The notes beneath the pieces were generated by a model. It did not search any database. It had not been told where the DNA came from and was given only the letters and a program-made list of their open reading frames with translations. A DNA stretch of 64,000 nt from Devosia subaequoris. Lineage in GTDB: Bacteria > Pseudomonadota > Alphaproteobacteria > Rhizobiales > Devosiaceae. Of the stretch, positions 9,208-18,709 are shown in pieces. The stretch spans positions 558,001 to 622,000 of the forward strand of contig NZ_JACIEW010000001.1 of assembly GCF_014197055.1 (NCBI RefSeq). The letters run 5' to 3'. The position numbers and the translations under genes were made by a program. Within the stretch, counting starts at the first letter, position 1; the number at the start of each line of letters is the position of its first letter.

Positions 9208-9490
9208 TTTTTCCCAGATCCAAACAGGATGCGATGATACAAGAACCAGCTACGACTTGGACAGACAGATGGATCAGGGCCTGAACAATGGAAGCAACCA
9301 CGGGCACTGAGGAACAGCTCCAAGCGCATCCGCGAAGGACGAAACCATAAGCTAACCAAGTCGTTCCGCCCCCCTACGGGATAAGTTGCAACCGCCAGTG
9401 TCCGCGGGTGTGCCAGAATTTAAGGCTGATAACCCTACTTTCTCCGCGCAGCAACCGCTCGATAGGGTGCAGGAGCTTTGCCCTCGGCTG

Positions 9491-10561
9491 TCACGTCCTG
9501 AAATGCTGACCGATCTCGGCGAAGAGCTCGAGGTCGGCAAGGGAGTCGCCGAGTGTCGTCTTGTTGGGCGTACCGTTGAAGACGCTGTCAAGGAAAGCGC
9601 CAAGCTCGATGCGGAACGGGTCTTCGTAGACCGGGCCGAACACTTCCGTGCCGGTTTCGGTCGCCGTTGAAGACGTGATTTCCAGGCGTGTCGGCAGGTT
9701 GCGGATATAGGGTGTGTCATAGTTGAGCTTGAAATGCTGAGACTGGGTCAGCACTTCGATGCCGGCGTCGAAGCGCGAGACGTCGTCGATGACTGCCTCG
9801 TAAAGGGCGGTGAAGTGCCCATAGTCGAAGAGCGCGATGACGGTTTCTCCGTCGTGCTGGGTGGCGTAGCGGACCTGCCGGGGCAAGCCCAGGAGATCAC
9901 GCATGGCCGAAATACTGTGCGAAGAGAGGCCGGTCAGGACCTGATAGGCGCGAAGCGCATCGGGGGGGCAATCCTCACCCATGACCGAGCGGAGTATTGC
10001 CTGGGTGCGGGCCCGGCCAGCGGCGATGAGATCGGGCGAAACATCGTCAGGCCTGAAGACGTTTCGCGTTTGCGCCACGAAGAAGGGCGCCTCGCGGATG
10101 ATGTCACGGATACGGACGTGGCGGATCGTATCGAGAGCCGGCAGGCGGTTCTTGAGTTCGAGAAAGGGCCGCGAGAAGCGCCGCATATAGCCAACAAAGA
10201 CCACCTGGCCGGGACGCTGGGGAATATCGAGGATGGGGCGCAGCTGGTCGGCGGTCAGGCAGGCCGGCTTTTCGATAAAGACATGCTTGCCCGATCGGAT
10301 CGCCTCGGCCAGCAGATCGGCATGGAGGTGATCGGGCGTCAGGATGAAGACCGCATCGAGCCTCGGATCAGCGATCAGCGCCGCAGCATTGTCGTGGCGC
10401 GTGGGCACGCCATAGCGGCGGGCGATATGTTCGACAAGGCTGGGCGACACATCGGTGATCGCGGCAATGGAAAAATGCTGGTCATCGGCCAAAAGCGGCA
10501 GATGCATGAGTTGGGCGACTTCACCCAGGCCGATCAGGCCCACTTTAAGAGCCTGAGTCAT
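9491..10561 (-). CDS. Gfo/Idh/MocA-family oxidoreductase
   Basis: 356 residues. The N-terminal Rossmann fold begins KVGLIGLGEVAQLMHLPLL, and the family motif EKPACLT carries the catalytic-region lysine. It is likely an NAD(P)-dependent sugar or inositol dehydrogenase in the cytoplasm. Its ATG overlaps the stop of the isomerase-like gene by 4 bp, so the two are translationally coupled. It is the last gene of a seven-gene minus-strand operon starting with a sugar binding protein. The substrate is not evident. Confidence 0.9.
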   Translation of the reverse strand: MTQALKVGLIGLGEVAQLMHLPLLADDQHFSIAAITDVSPSLVEHIARRYGVPTRHDNAAALIADPRLDAVFILTPDHLHADLLAEAIRSGKHVFIEKPACLTADQLRPILDIPQRPGQVVFVGYMRRFSRPFLELKNRLPALDTIRHVRIRDIIREAPFFVAQTRNVFRPDDVSPDLIAAGRARTQAILRSVMGEDCPPDALRAYQVLTGLSSHSISAMRDLLGLPRQVRYATQHDGETVIALFDYGHFTALYEAVIDDVSRFDAGIEVLTQSQHFKLNYDTPYIRNLPTRLEITSSTATETGTEVFGPVYEDPFRIELGAFLDSVFNGTPNKTTLGDSLADLELFAEIGQHFRT

Positions 10562-11412
10562 TTGGCGATGGCGTTCATATAGGCAAGATTGCGGGTGGCG
10601 AGTTCGAGCGGCGTTTCTCGGGCATCGGCGGCGACATCCTGTTCCACCACGACTGGGCCCACAAAACCGCGCGCTTCAAGCAGGCGCATCACCGCCTGGA
10701 TATCCACCACCCCGTCCGGCAGTGGACACATCACCCCAGCGTCATAGGAGTCGGCGACCGAAAGCTCACCCTCGAGCACGCGTCGGCGCACCGCCCCATT
10801 AACGTTCTTGAGATGCATATAGGCGATGCGGGGAAACACCCGTTCCATATAGGCCAGCGGATCCTGGTCCCAGAAGGCATGGTGGCCGGTATCAAAGCAG
10901 AGCGCGATGTCGGTCTCGGCCAGCAGGCGGTCGATCTGAGTTTCCCGCTCGATCGCCGTGCCAATATGGGGGTGAAAGCTGAGCTGGAGCCCGTATTCGC
11001 CCTCGACCAGCGCCTGCCCGTCCCGGACCATCTGGATCAGGCCCACCCATCCGGCGTCATCGAGCACGCCTTCCTGTCCCTTGGGATACCAGTTGCTTTC
11101 GTCCATGATCACCAGGTGCTTTGCCCCCAGCGAGACCAGCAGCGACGCAAGTTCGCGCAGCGTCTGCATGAGAACGGGCGCTGAAGTGGCGTCGCCGAAC
11201 GTGTGAACATGAGTTGCCCCGATAATCTCGAGGTTGCGCGCTGCGAGTTCGGCCTTGAGCAGTTCCGCGTCCTTGGGCAGGAAACCGAAGGGACCCAATT
11301 CGGTACCGCGATAGCCTGCTAGCGCCACCTCATCGAGATAACGCTGCCAGCTATAGTCATTGCCCGTCGGATAGGTGATGCCCCAGGAACAGGGTGCGTT
11401 GGCGATAAGCAT
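10558..11412 (-). CDS. Sugar phosphate isomerase/epimerase-like TIM barrel (IolE/AP endonuclease 2 family)
   Basis: 284 residues, beginning MLIANAPCSWGITYP, a start seen in inosose dehydratase-like proteins. It continues with YRGTELGPFGFLP, LSFHPHIGT, LCFDTGHHAFW and a late VVEQDV, which give the metal-binding His/Glu/Asp pattern of the xylose isomerase-like barrel. It lies 2 bp after the PHP-type gene and overlaps the oxidoreductase gene. Together they suggest dehydration or epimerisation of an oxidised sugar or cyclitol. IolE is the closest named relative, but the rest of an iol pathway is not present. Confidence 0.85.
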   Translation of the reverse strand: MLIANAPCSWGITYPTGNDYSWQRYLDEVALAGYRGTELGPFGFLPKDAELLKAELAARNLEIIGATHVHTFGDATSAPVLMQTLRELASLLVSLGAKHLVIMDESNWYPKGQEGVLDDAGWVGLIQMVRDGQALVEGEYGLQLSFHPHIGTAIERETQIDRLLAETDIALCFDTGHHAFWDQDPLAYMERVFPRIAYMHLKNVNGAVRRRVLEGELSVADSYDAGVMCPLPDGVVDIQAVMRLLEARGFVGPVVVEQDVAADARETPLELATRNLAYMNAIAK

Positions 11413-11414
11413 GG

Positions 11415-12821
11415 TTACGCTCCGATGTAGATGGGATTGCCCAGGGCTCTGCGGATAGGCTGATCCACGAGGTCAGCACCCTTAAGCTGCCAGGGGAGTG
11501 CACGCCCCTCGAGCGCAGCAGTGAACTCGGCGATTAGTCGCGCGCGGCTGGCATCACCGGCGATGATTTCGGCCCGAATGAATTTCTGGACGGGCGGCAG
11601 TGGTATGCCGGCCGACCAATCATCGCTATCAATTTCAAGCTTGGCGACCAGCCCCGTCGCATCGATCAGCACCAGAAGGTCACCCGCCGCGCCACGCGCC
11701 ACCACCTCGACCTCGGCGAGCGCGCGTGCCATGCCCCCCATCACGATGTCGCCCACGCGCATTTCCAGATGGGGGCCCGTCGGGCTTTCCGTCACATAGC
11801 CGCGTCCAGCCTTCATCGCTGCCAACACGGCGTCTTCGCTCAGTTCGGGCAGGAACAGCACGGTCGTGGGGCGTGCCAACACCAGCGGACCCTCGGGCAT
11901 CAGCCGGTCAGGCTGGTGATAATCGGACCCACCGATGGCCGAAATCCGCAGCCCGGCAGCAAGCCGCTGCTGGTAGCGCTCAAGAGAAATCCAGTTCCAG
12001 GCCAGCCATGTCGATTGCCAGACTTCCTGGCAGTCGGCGACAGGAAATTCATAGTCCCAGGGGATCGTGGGCTTGTCGTGATTGATCGAAAGCAGCCCCC
12101 CCTTCTCGTGCACCAGCCTTTCGAGCACATGGGCATCACTGGGTTGGGTCATGCGGAAGTCGACCCAGTCATCCATGCCGTAGACATTGGCGTGCCCTAC
12201 GGCGGTCGTGACCTCCATGGCGCGCACGAAAATCAGTTCGGGCGAAGACTGTGGGTGGAAATACCGCCTCTGTGTGATGGTGTTGTGGTCGGCAACAGCA
12301 AGGAAATCGAGCCCGGCCTGTTTGGCCGCAGCATGCAGCAGTTCGGGCGAACCCTTGGCATCGGAATGGAAGGTATGGCAGTGCAGATCGCCCCTGTACC
12401 AACCTGGTTCGGATCTGACCGGAAAGGTGCGCGCCGGCTGCGGTTCGAGCCGGCGGTGAGCGCTGTCGAGCGTGATGGTAACGGTGACGTCCGCTCCCGC
12501 CACGGGGACCTGATAGAGTCCGAGAATGACGTTCCAGGTGCCGGGCTGAATCTCGCCATGGATATAACCCGGCGTGGCGTCGTCGGTCGCGATGAAAAAG
12601 CGGTCGCGCGCGCCCCCGCTCCAGCCGCGGAAGCCTTGCTGGGTCGGATAGCCGGTGTCACGCGGATCAAATGCCCCCAGATCGATGATACAGTCCTCCG
12701 CCTTGGCATAGCTAAGGACGACATCGATGCGGGTCGTGGCCTCGGGAACATCGAAGGGGATGTAGAAATAGGGGTTTGCGGCCTGGTCGGCGCGGGTGAC
12801 ATGGGTGGTGATCGTGGTCAT
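11415..12821 (-). CDS. PHP-domain metallohydrolase (CehA/McbA-like)
   Basis: 468 residues from the ATG at 12821; longer in-frame extensions start in intergenic repeat sequence. After an N-terminal beta-rich region comes GWYRGDLHCHTFHSDAKGS, the HxH-containing first metal motif of PHP domains, then FLAVADHNT and LLSINHD. CehA/McbA relatives carry out phosphoester or carbamate hydrolysis with divalent metals. A C-terminal segment follows the metal domain. Placement inside a sugar ABC operon suggests it acts on the imported compound. No signal peptide is visible, so it is probably cytoplasmic. The exact reaction is unknown. Confidence 0.8.
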   Translation of the reverse strand: MTTITTHVTRADQAANPYFYIPFDVPEATTRIDVVLSYAKAEDCIIDLGAFDPRDTGYPTQQGFRGWSGGARDRFFIATDDATPGYIHGEIQPGTWNVILGLYQVPVAGADVTVTITLDSAHRRLEPQPARTFPVRSEPGWYRGDLHCHTFHSDAKGSPELLHAAAKQAGLDFLAVADHNTITQRRYFHPQSSPELIFVRAMEVTTAVGHANVYGMDDWVDFRMTQPSDAHVLERLVHEKGGLLSINHDKPTIPWDYEFPVADCQEVWQSTWLAWNWISLERYQQRLAAGLRISAIGGSDYHQPDRLMPEGPLVLARPTTVLFLPELSEDAVLAAMKAGRGYVTESPTGPHLEMRVGDIVMGGMARALAEVEVVARGAAGDLLVLIDATGLVAKLEIDSDDWSAGIPLPPVQKFIRAEIIAGDASRARLIAEFTAALEGRALPWQLKGADLVDQPIRRALGNPIYIGA

Positions 12822-12852
12822 TGACGTTTCTCGACGTGCAGCCACGTGAATA

Positions 12853-12900
12853 GGGCCGTCCCCTCCCCCCTCGAGGGTGAGGAGATGAGAACGGGGTGGC
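12853..12900. repeat. Short GC-rich intergenic repeat, copy b
   Basis: CCCCTCCCCCCTCGAGGGTGAGGAGATG resembles copy a and copy c in its C-rich run, G-rich return and GGAGA ending. It sits in the 109-bp gap between the ATPase and PHP genes of the same operon. Confidence 0.35.
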
Positions 12901-12930
12901 GCAGAGCCCCCTCGTGCTGCAATTGCCCGG

Positions 12931-14037
12931 TCATTCCCCAGCAACCGGGATACGTTTTCCAGTGCCATCAAAGAGATGCACATGCTCAGCCGAAAAGCTG
13001 AGCGTCACCACCTTGTCGACGTTCAAGTGATCGTCGGTGAAGATACGGGCCGTGATCCGCGCATTCTCGCCACGGTCGAGTGTCACGAGGCTTTCCGGGC
13101 CCATATTCTCATTGGCAAACAGCGGCGCCGTGACTGTGTTGCCGGCGCCAGCAGCGGCAATGGCCAGATGTTCCGGGCGCACGCCCAGCGTCAGTTTCTT
13201 GCCGCTCATGGCCAGCGCCTTGCCGATGGCATCGGTCATCGGCAGGCCTTGCATGGTGAGCCCCTCGCCCTTGAGCAGCAACTGACCTTCGCCCTGCTCA
13301 CACTCCACCTCCACCAGGTTCATCGGCGGATTGCCGACGAAATTGGCGACAAAGGTAGTGGCCGGACGGCGGTAGATCTCGATGGGCGAAGCGTACTGCA
13401 CGATCTTGCCCTGATCCATGACCGCGATGCGGGTGGCCAGAGCCATCGCCTCTGCCTGATCATGGGTCACATAGACCGCGGTCATGCCCATGTCGCGTTG
13501 CAGGTGGTTGAGGAACCCGCGGGCCTCGAGGCGCAGCTTGGCGTCGAGATTGGAAAGCGGCTCGTCAAAGAGATAAACCTGCGCCGGATAGACCAGAGCT
13601 CGCGCCAGCGAGGTCCGTTGCTGCTGGCCGCCCGAAATCTGGCTGGGCAGGCGGTCCATCAGATGGCCGATCTTGAGCACGTCAGCGACTTCCCTTGCAC
13701 GGGCATGGCGCTTCTGAACTGGCTCGCCGCGCACCTTGAGCGGATAGGCCATGTTGTCCGCCAGATTCATATGCGGATAGAGCGCGTAGTCCTGGAACAC
13801 CATGGCGATGTTGCGGTCCTTGGGGTGGAGATGGGTCACCTCCTTGCCGCCAATCAGGATCTGCCCCGAAGTCGGCGTTTCCAGGCCCGCCATCATCCTG
13901 AGAGAGGTGGTCTTGCCGCACCCCGAAGGACCGAGCAGGCAGACGAATTCGCCGTCGCCGATATCGAGATTAACGTCCGATACGGCCTTGAAGGCGTTGA
14001 AGCTCTTGGAGACGTTTTTGAATTCAACAGAAGCCAT
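12931..14037 (-). CDS. Sugar ABC transporter ATP-binding protein (MalK/UgpC type)
   Basis: 368 residues from the ATG at 14037 ([16 protein letters not shown]). Motifs in order: Walker [10 protein letters not shown], signature ISGGQQQR (a variant of LSGGQ), Walker B VYLFDEP, and switch histidine in [12 protein letters not shown]-terminal MalK-type TOBE domain follows. It powers the two permeases just upstream in the operon, and in CUT1 systems the ATPase can serve several importers. The C-terminal frame ends normally at 12931. Confidence 0.93.
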   Translation of the reverse strand: MASVEFKNVSKSFNAFKAVSDVNLDIGDGEFVCLLGPSGCGKTTSLRMMAGLETPTSGQILIGGKEVTHLHPKDRNIAMVFQDYALYPHMNLADNMAYPLKVRGEPVQKRHARAREVADVLKIGHLMDRLPSQISGGQQQRTSLARALVYPAQVYLFDEPLSNLDAKLRLEARGFLNHLQRDMGMTAVYVTHDQAEAMALATRIAVMDQGKIVQYASPIEIYRRPATTFVANFVGNPPMNLVEVECEQGEGQLLLKGEGLTMQGLPMTDAIGKALAMSGKKLTLGVRPEHLAIAAAGAGNTVTAPLFANENMGPESLVTLDRGENARITARIFTDDHLNVDKVVTLSFSAEHVHLFDGTGKRIPVAGE

Positions 14038-14044
14038 GAAATGA

Positions 14045-14875
14045 TCAAGCCTTGATGCCGCCGAAGAACCGGAAACCGAATTTCCAGCTGACGAAGAGAT
14101 ACAGAGCCACGACGGGCAGCGAATAGATAAGCGCATAGGCGGCCAGCAGGGTCACGATGGGCGTACCCGCTTCCGAGTAGAAGGAATAGATCGCCACCGA
14201 GGCCGGCATGTTGTCCGAGCTGCGCAGAAGAATGAAGGGGATGAGGAAGCTCCCCCAGATATTGACGAACGCCCATACCACCACGACCACGATGCCGGGC
14301 CGGATGACCGGCAGGGCGACATCGAAGAAAGCCTGGACCGGCGACGCCCCCGCCACCATGGCACTTTCCTCATAGGATTTTGGGATGGAGTCGATGAAGT
14401 CGCGGAGGATGAACATGGCCGTCGGCAGGAGCCCGCCAGCGAATGTCAGGATGACGGCAATGTGCGTATCCATGACCCCCATGGCCGAAACGATGAGGAA
14501 GATCGGCACCATGGCGGCAGATCCCGAAACGACCGAGGAAAACAGCAGCAAAGTATAGGTGACAGCCCCCTTGCCCGGCACCGATGAGCGGCTCAGGGCA
14601 TAAGCGGCCAATGTCGCCGCCGCACCCACCAGGATGACACCGCCGGTGGCCTGGATGAAACTGTTCCAGAGCGCCTGAACCGCGTAGGAATTGCCGAACA
14701 CGGTGGCAAAATTTGAAAGCGTCCACGGGTCGGGAATTGCCAGACCGAGTTCAGCCCGCGCATTGAAGGGCGCGAAAATGAACCAGATGAGCGGCAACGC
14801 GAATATCGCGCCGATCAGGGCAGCGAGGGCCGAAAAGGCGATACGGCCGACATAAGCTGGAAGAGTGAGCTTCAT
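14045..14875 (-). CDS. Sugar ABC transporter permease (MalG/CUT1 type)
   Basis: 276 residues with about six membrane helices. The EAA loop is recognisable at SYEESAMVAGASPVQAFFDVALPVIRPG, where the ATPase docks. Its start overlaps the preceding permease by 4 bp (ATGA), and the ATPase gene follows 7 bp after its stop. It is one half of the heterodimeric inner-membrane channel for the sugar bound by the 16023-17366 protein. Confidence 0.92.
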   Translation of the reverse strand: MKLTLPAYVGRIAFSALAALIGAIFALPLIWFIFAPFNARAELGLAIPDPWTLSNFATVFGNSYAVQALWNSFIQATGGVILVGAAATLAAYALSRSSVPGKGAVTYTLLLFSSVVSGSAAMVPIFLIVSAMGVMDTHIAVILTFAGGLLPTAMFILRDFIDSIPKSYEESAMVAGASPVQAFFDVALPVIRPGIVVVVVWAFVNIWGSFLIPFILLRSSDNMPASVAIYSFYSEAGTPIVTLLAAYALIYSLPVVALYLFVSWKFGFRFFGGIKA

Positions 14876-15816
14876 GATTTGGGCGCCTTCTTGCGGCCCA
14901 GGCTGAGATAGACCAGCGCAAAAGCCAGGTTGATCAGCATCATGATCACACCCACCGCAGCGCCCTTGCCGAACTGGAAGTCCTGGAATGCGACGCGATA
15001 ATTGTAGATCGAGACCAGTTCAGTCCGGTAACTCGGCCCGCCATTGGTGAGCAGGAACGGCGTGAACGTGTTGAACGTCCACATGGTAATGAGGATGAGA
15101 TCGGTGACGATATGCCCGCGAATGAGCGGCAGGCCGATATCGCGGAATTTCTGCCAGCTCGAGGCACCGGCCACGTCCGCGGCCTGGAAATAGCTCGGCG
15201 GGATCGACGAGAAAGCCGAGTTGAACAGCATCATCGAGAAGGCCGCGCCGCGCCAGGTGTTGAACACCACGATGACCCAGAAGGGCTGCTCGAGGAGAAA
15301 GTCCCCGGGCGGCAGGCCGAACCCGGTGAGCAGCGCATTGAGCGTGCCCTGGTCGCGGTCCAGAAAGGCGAACCAGGCAAAGCCGATGACCACTTCGGGC
15401 AGGATCCAGGCGGCGATGACGAAGGTTTCGGTGATGCGCTTGACCCAGGGCGGCACGGTCTGGATCAGCCAGGCCAGGAGCAGGCCAAGTAGTGCCTGCC
15501 CGATCAGCGCCGAGGCCAGCACGAACTGGGTGGTCAGAATGAGCGAGAAGCCGAACTGGCCGCGCTGAAAGAAAGTGGCCGGGTCGAACAGCGCCAGATA
15601 ATTGCCCAGACCCACGAACTCCGGGTTAAGTGCTGTCCGGCCGATCAAGGTCCGGTTGGTAAAGGAGACAAAGATCACCCAGAAGAACGGAACGATCACG
15701 AAGATCGAGACCAGAAGGCCAGCAGGGAGCATGAAGGCGGCCCCGGCCCTGTTGGAGAGCAGCGAGAAATTGCGCACCTTTCGCCGGGGCTTTGAAGTGA
15801 TGGGTTCAGTTGTCAT
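14872..15816 (-). CDS. Sugar ABC transporter permease (MalF/CUT1 type)
   Basis: 314 residues from the ATG at 15816, chosen because GGAG lies eight bases upstream; a GTG two codons earlier overlaps that GGAG. The N-terminus is cytoplasmic and basic, followed by about six helices. The EAA-type loop is SYFQAADVAGASSWQKFRDIGLPLIRG. It is the partner of the MalG-type permease, with which it overlaps by 4 bp. The 206-bp gap between the binding-protein stop and this gene contains small hairpins (CTCGGA-TCAGG-TCCGAG), as often seen where binding-protein mRNA is made in excess. Confidence 0.92.
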   Translation of the reverse strand: MTTEPITSKPRRKVRNFSLLSNRAGAAFMLPAGLLVSIFVIVPFFWVIFVSFTNRTLIGRTALNPEFVGLGNYLALFDPATFFQRGQFGFSLILTTQFVLASALIGQALLGLLLAWLIQTVPPWVKRITETFVIAAWILPEVVIGFAWFAFLDRDQGTLNALLTGFGLPPGDFLLEQPFWVIVVFNTWRGAAFSMMLFNSAFSSIPPSYFQAADVAGASSWQKFRDIGLPLIRGHIVTDLILITMWTFNTFTPFLLTNGGPSYRTELVSIYNYRVAFQDFQFGKGAAVGVIMMLINLAFALVYLSLGRKKAPKS

Positions 15817-16022
15817 GGTCACTCCGGCCTATCTCTGAGGCGGCGGCTGGCGGCGTGCACACTTGTGTGCCCACCTCGGGCGCGATCCGAGAACCACTCC
15901 CAAATTGCGCAAATGTCGTACGGCTCTCGGATCAGGTCCGAGACGGATCGGTGAAATGGTTGGCACTGCGGCCGTCGAACGACCCGGCACGCATGGCGCG
16001 CCGAGTGTTCGTGGGTCTTGGC

Positions 16023-17366
16023 CTAGAGCAAGCTGACGGTGTTTTCTTCACCGACAATGCTGGTGACCGCAGCCTTGTACTGGGCCATGGCTTCCTCCGG
16101 CGACAACTCACCCGAAACCACGGCTTCAGTCATGCGCTGGATTTCCTGCGACACCGCATTGTAGTTCGGGTCGTTCGGACGGGCCGTGGTCAGCGGCAGC
16201 AGCGTCTGGCTGGTTTCGGTCAGGAAGGGCGAATTGGGGATCGCCACGTCCGAGCGTGAGCGGATACCTGGCTGATAGTCCTGGAAGGCAGTCATCTGTT
16301 CCTGGCTCATCATGAACGAGAGGAACTTCCAGGCTTCCTTGGGCGTGTCGGTATTGGGGTTAATCACAAAGCCCGTACCGCCCGAGATGGAGACAAAGTC
16401 CTGGCCACGGATGCCCTCACCTGGCTCCTCAGCAGGCATCTTGACCCAGCCCATCACATTGTCACGGTCGGCCACTTCGAATTCCGAGCCGGGCGCGGTG
16501 ACCGAGCGGTAGAACCAGTCACCCTCGACCAGCATGGCGGTCTTGCCGTCGCGGAAATTGGCGAAGGATCGATTGCGGCCATCGGCCAGGAGCTGTGCGC
16601 GCTGATCGCCCAGCCCTTCATCGACATAGATGGTCTTGTACAGGTTCAGCACGTCGAGGATGCCCTGGCTTTCCACGATATACTTGCCGTTCTCGTCGGT
16701 GACGCCTTCCCCGGTGCCCAGGAGCGCCATCCAGTAGCCCTGCATGGTGGTGGCTTCGCCCATGGCAACGCCGGCATTGAGCTGAAGCGGGGCTTCGACG
16801 CCCGCTTCCTTGAGCTTGCGTGCCGCATCGAGCACGTCAGCCCAGGAGGTCGGCTGCCAGTCGTCAGCAATACCGGCCTGTTCCAGCAGATCCTTGCGGA
16901 CATAGATCATGCGCACGTCAGTACCCAGGCCGATGCCATAGGTTTCGCCGTCATAGGACAGGATCGAGCGGATACCATCGGAGATGTGGTCCCAGCCTTC
17001 CCAGTTCGCATAGTCCTCGCCAATCAGCTCATCGAGCGACTTGAGCTGACCACCTTCAGCAAAGGCCGGGATCAGGAAGCCATCAAAGGCGGAAATGTCG
17101 GGGCCGGCGCCGGTGGAAAAGTCGAGCGCCAACTGCTGGGTGAGTTGAGCGTCTTCGCCGCCGAACTGGTTGAGCGTAACGTTGATGTCTGGATTGGCGG
17201 CCTCGAAAGCGGGAATGACGCTTTCTTCGATCCACTCTGCAGTGGCGCTGTTGACGCCGCCGATCACGCAACGGCAGGTGATGTCCAGATCGACAGCGAA
17301 TGCCGGTGCGGCCATCGCCGTGGCGCCGATCAGGCCGAACGCAATGCTGCGCAGATGATTGCTCAT
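16023..17366 (-). CDS. Sugar ABC transporter substrate-binding protein (family 1)
   Basis: 447 residues from the ATG at 17366, with AGGAG about 12 bases upstream. The leader MSNHLRSIAFGLIGATAMAAPAFA is a signal peptide, so the mature protein is periplasmic. The body fits family-1 sugar binding proteins (IPAFEAANPDINVTLNQFGG, then DGETYGIGLGTDVRMIYVRK). The mature N-terminus has an unusual CRC pair that could form a disulfide. It is the first gene of the minus-strand operon and has an operator 88 bp upstream. Confidence 0.92.
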   Translation of the reverse strand: MSNHLRSIAFGLIGATAMAAPAFAVDLDITCRCVIGGVNSATAEWIEESVIPAFEAANPDINVTLNQFGGEDAQLTQQLALDFSTGAGPDISAFDGFLIPAFAEGGQLKSLDELIGEDYANWEGWDHISDGIRSILSYDGETYGIGLGTDVRMIYVRKDLLEQAGIADDWQPTSWADVLDAARKLKEAGVEAPLQLNAGVAMGEATTMQGYWMALLGTGEGVTDENGKYIVESQGILDVLNLYKTIYVDEGLGDQRAQLLADGRNRSFANFRDGKTAMLVEGDWFYRSVTAPGSEFEVADRDNVMGWVKMPAEEPGEGIRGQDFVSISGGTGFVINPNTDTPKEAWKFLSFMMSQEQMTAFQDYQPGIRSRSDVAIPNSPFLTETSQTLLPLTTARPNDPNYNAVSQEIQRMTEAVVSGELSPEEAMAQYKAAVTSIVGEENTVSLL

Positions 17367-17453
17367 CGCAAATACTCCTCCCATGTGATGGCCCCGAATT
17401 CTCGGTCAGCCGGTATTGGCCTCCCCCATCCTTGGCAGGAGACCAGTGAAGAA

Positions 17454-17467
17454 TGAACACGTTTTCA
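17454..17467. promoter_or_regulatory. LacI-type operator, binding-protein side
   Basis: TGAACACGTTTTCA is a 14-bp imperfect palindrome with only one mismatched pair and a central CG, as is usual for LacI-family operators. An almost identical site lies at 17627-17640 in the same divergent gap. Confidence 0.6.
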
Positions 17468-17595
17468 CTTTCCGTCAATAGCCAGAACCGCTGTCGAAAA
17501 TGGCTCGACGGAAAGATGCGTCAGCAATACTGGCTATTTGCAACGCTCCTATGACAGTTTGGGCGTGATCGTCACCGGATTTCATGCGCCGCGAC

Positions 17596-17601
17596 TTGAC
17601 A
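17596..17601 (+). promoter_or_regulatory. Candidate -35 hexamer for the LacI-type gene
   Basis: TTGACA matches the sigma-70 -35 consensus exactly. No strong -10 follows, but the operator at 17627 covers the region where the -10 and transcript start would fall, consistent with autoregulation. Confidence 0.35.
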
Positions 17602-17626
17602 GTGTTCTGCCTTACAGTCAGACAAA

Positions 17627-17640
17627 TGAACACGATTTCA
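17627..17640. promoter_or_regulatory. LacI-type operator, regulator side
   Basis: TGAACACGATTTCA differs from the site at 17454 by one base, and the preceding AA is also shared. Two matching sites, one at each divergent promoter, point to joint repression of both arms by the LacI protein encoded next door. Confidence 0.6.
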
Positions 17641-17657
17641 TCGATACGAGAGCGGGG

Positions 17658-18704
17658 GTGGCATTGAGCCAGGACGAGACGACGGCAAGGGGGCGGGCGA
17701 CCGCCGAGATGGTGGCGGAACGCGCCAATGTTTCGCGCGTCGCCGTGTCGCGCGCCTTCAACCCCCATGCCTCGCTAAAGCCTGCCAAGCGCGAGCTGAT
17801 CCTGCGCATTGCCCAGGAGCTCAACTACACTCCCGACCGCGCCGCCCGCGCTCTGGTCAGCGGCCGCTCGCATCTGGTCGGCGTTATCGTGCCGGACGTT
17901 TGCAGTCACTGGGAAAGCCAGGAGATCGATGCGTTGACGACGGCGCTCCAGGCTGAAGGGTTCGCCACCCTGCTGTTCAAGACCCGCATCGACTATTCCA
18001 TGGACGAGCAATTGCTCGCCTATATGCGTGGCTTCAATCCGGACTCCGTCATCGCCTTTGTCGAGAACGTTAAGCCGACAACGCTGGCCAAATTCCTGGA
18101 TCGTGCCGTACCCATCTATATCCACTATCCCCGTTCCGGTGCCCCGGAAGATAGGCAGGCGGGCCCGTTACATGACCGCCTCAATGTCCTTCATCGCACC
18201 GGTGTGGAACAAGCGGTCTCCCTGCTTCAGGGCTATGGGGCGCGGCGCATAGCCTATGTTTCGGGTGTCGACAAATCTCGAGCAAACACGGCGCGCGAGG
18301 ACATGTTGCGAGTCGTGATGGCTGAGCGCGGACTGGCACCACCCATCATTGCAGCCAGCGACTTCAGCTATGACCGGGCCTATGCCGCCACCCTCGACCT
18401 GTTCCGTGTCGGCGAGGGCGCCGATGCCGTCTTCGCGGCCAATGACGTGGGCGCGTTTGGCGTCATCGATGCGCTGCGCCACGAACTGAACCTGCGCGTC
18501 CCCGAGGACGTCAAGGTAGTCGGCTTTGACGACATCGCCCAGTCGCACTGGAAAAGCTACAACCTGACCACGGTCAAGTTCGACCTGGAAGAACGCGTAC
18601 GCGCCCTGGTGCGGCTGATCCTGCGGCGCCTCAACAATCCAGACGCGCCCCCACTCGAAGAGACCCTCAACACCCGCCTCGTCGTGCGCGGCACCGTCGG
18701 CTGA
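17658..18704 (+). CDS. LacI-family transcriptional regulator of the GH38/ABC locus
   Basis: 348 residues if started at the GTG at 17658. Upstream in-frame sequence to 17538 has only a TTG start and runs through the operator, and a TTG at 17664 is also possible. The helix-turn-helix TAEMVAERANVSRVAVSRAF is followed by a type-I binding-protein fold with FAANDVGAFGVIDALR and VVGFDDIAQSHWKSY, the usual effector-domain landmarks. It is divergent from the ABC operon and 5 bp from the GH38-like gene. Two near-identical operators flank its promoter. The inducer is presumably the transported saccharide or a breakdown product. Confidence 0.85.
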   Translation: MALSQDETTARGRATAEMVAERANVSRVAVSRAFNPHASLKPAKRELILRIAQELNYTPDRAARALVSGRSHLVGVIVPDVCSHWESQEIDALTTALQAEGFATLLFKTRIDYSMDEQLLAYMRGFNPDSVIAFVENVKPTTLAKFLDRAVPIYIHYPRSGAPEDRQAGPLHDRLNVLHRTGVEQAVSLLQGYGARRIAYVSGVDKSRANTAREDMLRVVMAERGLAPPIIAASDFSYDRAYAATLDLFRVGEGADAVFAANDVGAFGVIDALRHELNLRVPEDVKVVGFDDIAQSHWKSYNLTTVKFDLEERVRALVRLILRRLNNPDAPPLEETLNTRLVVRGTVG

Positions 18705-18709
18705 TTTTC

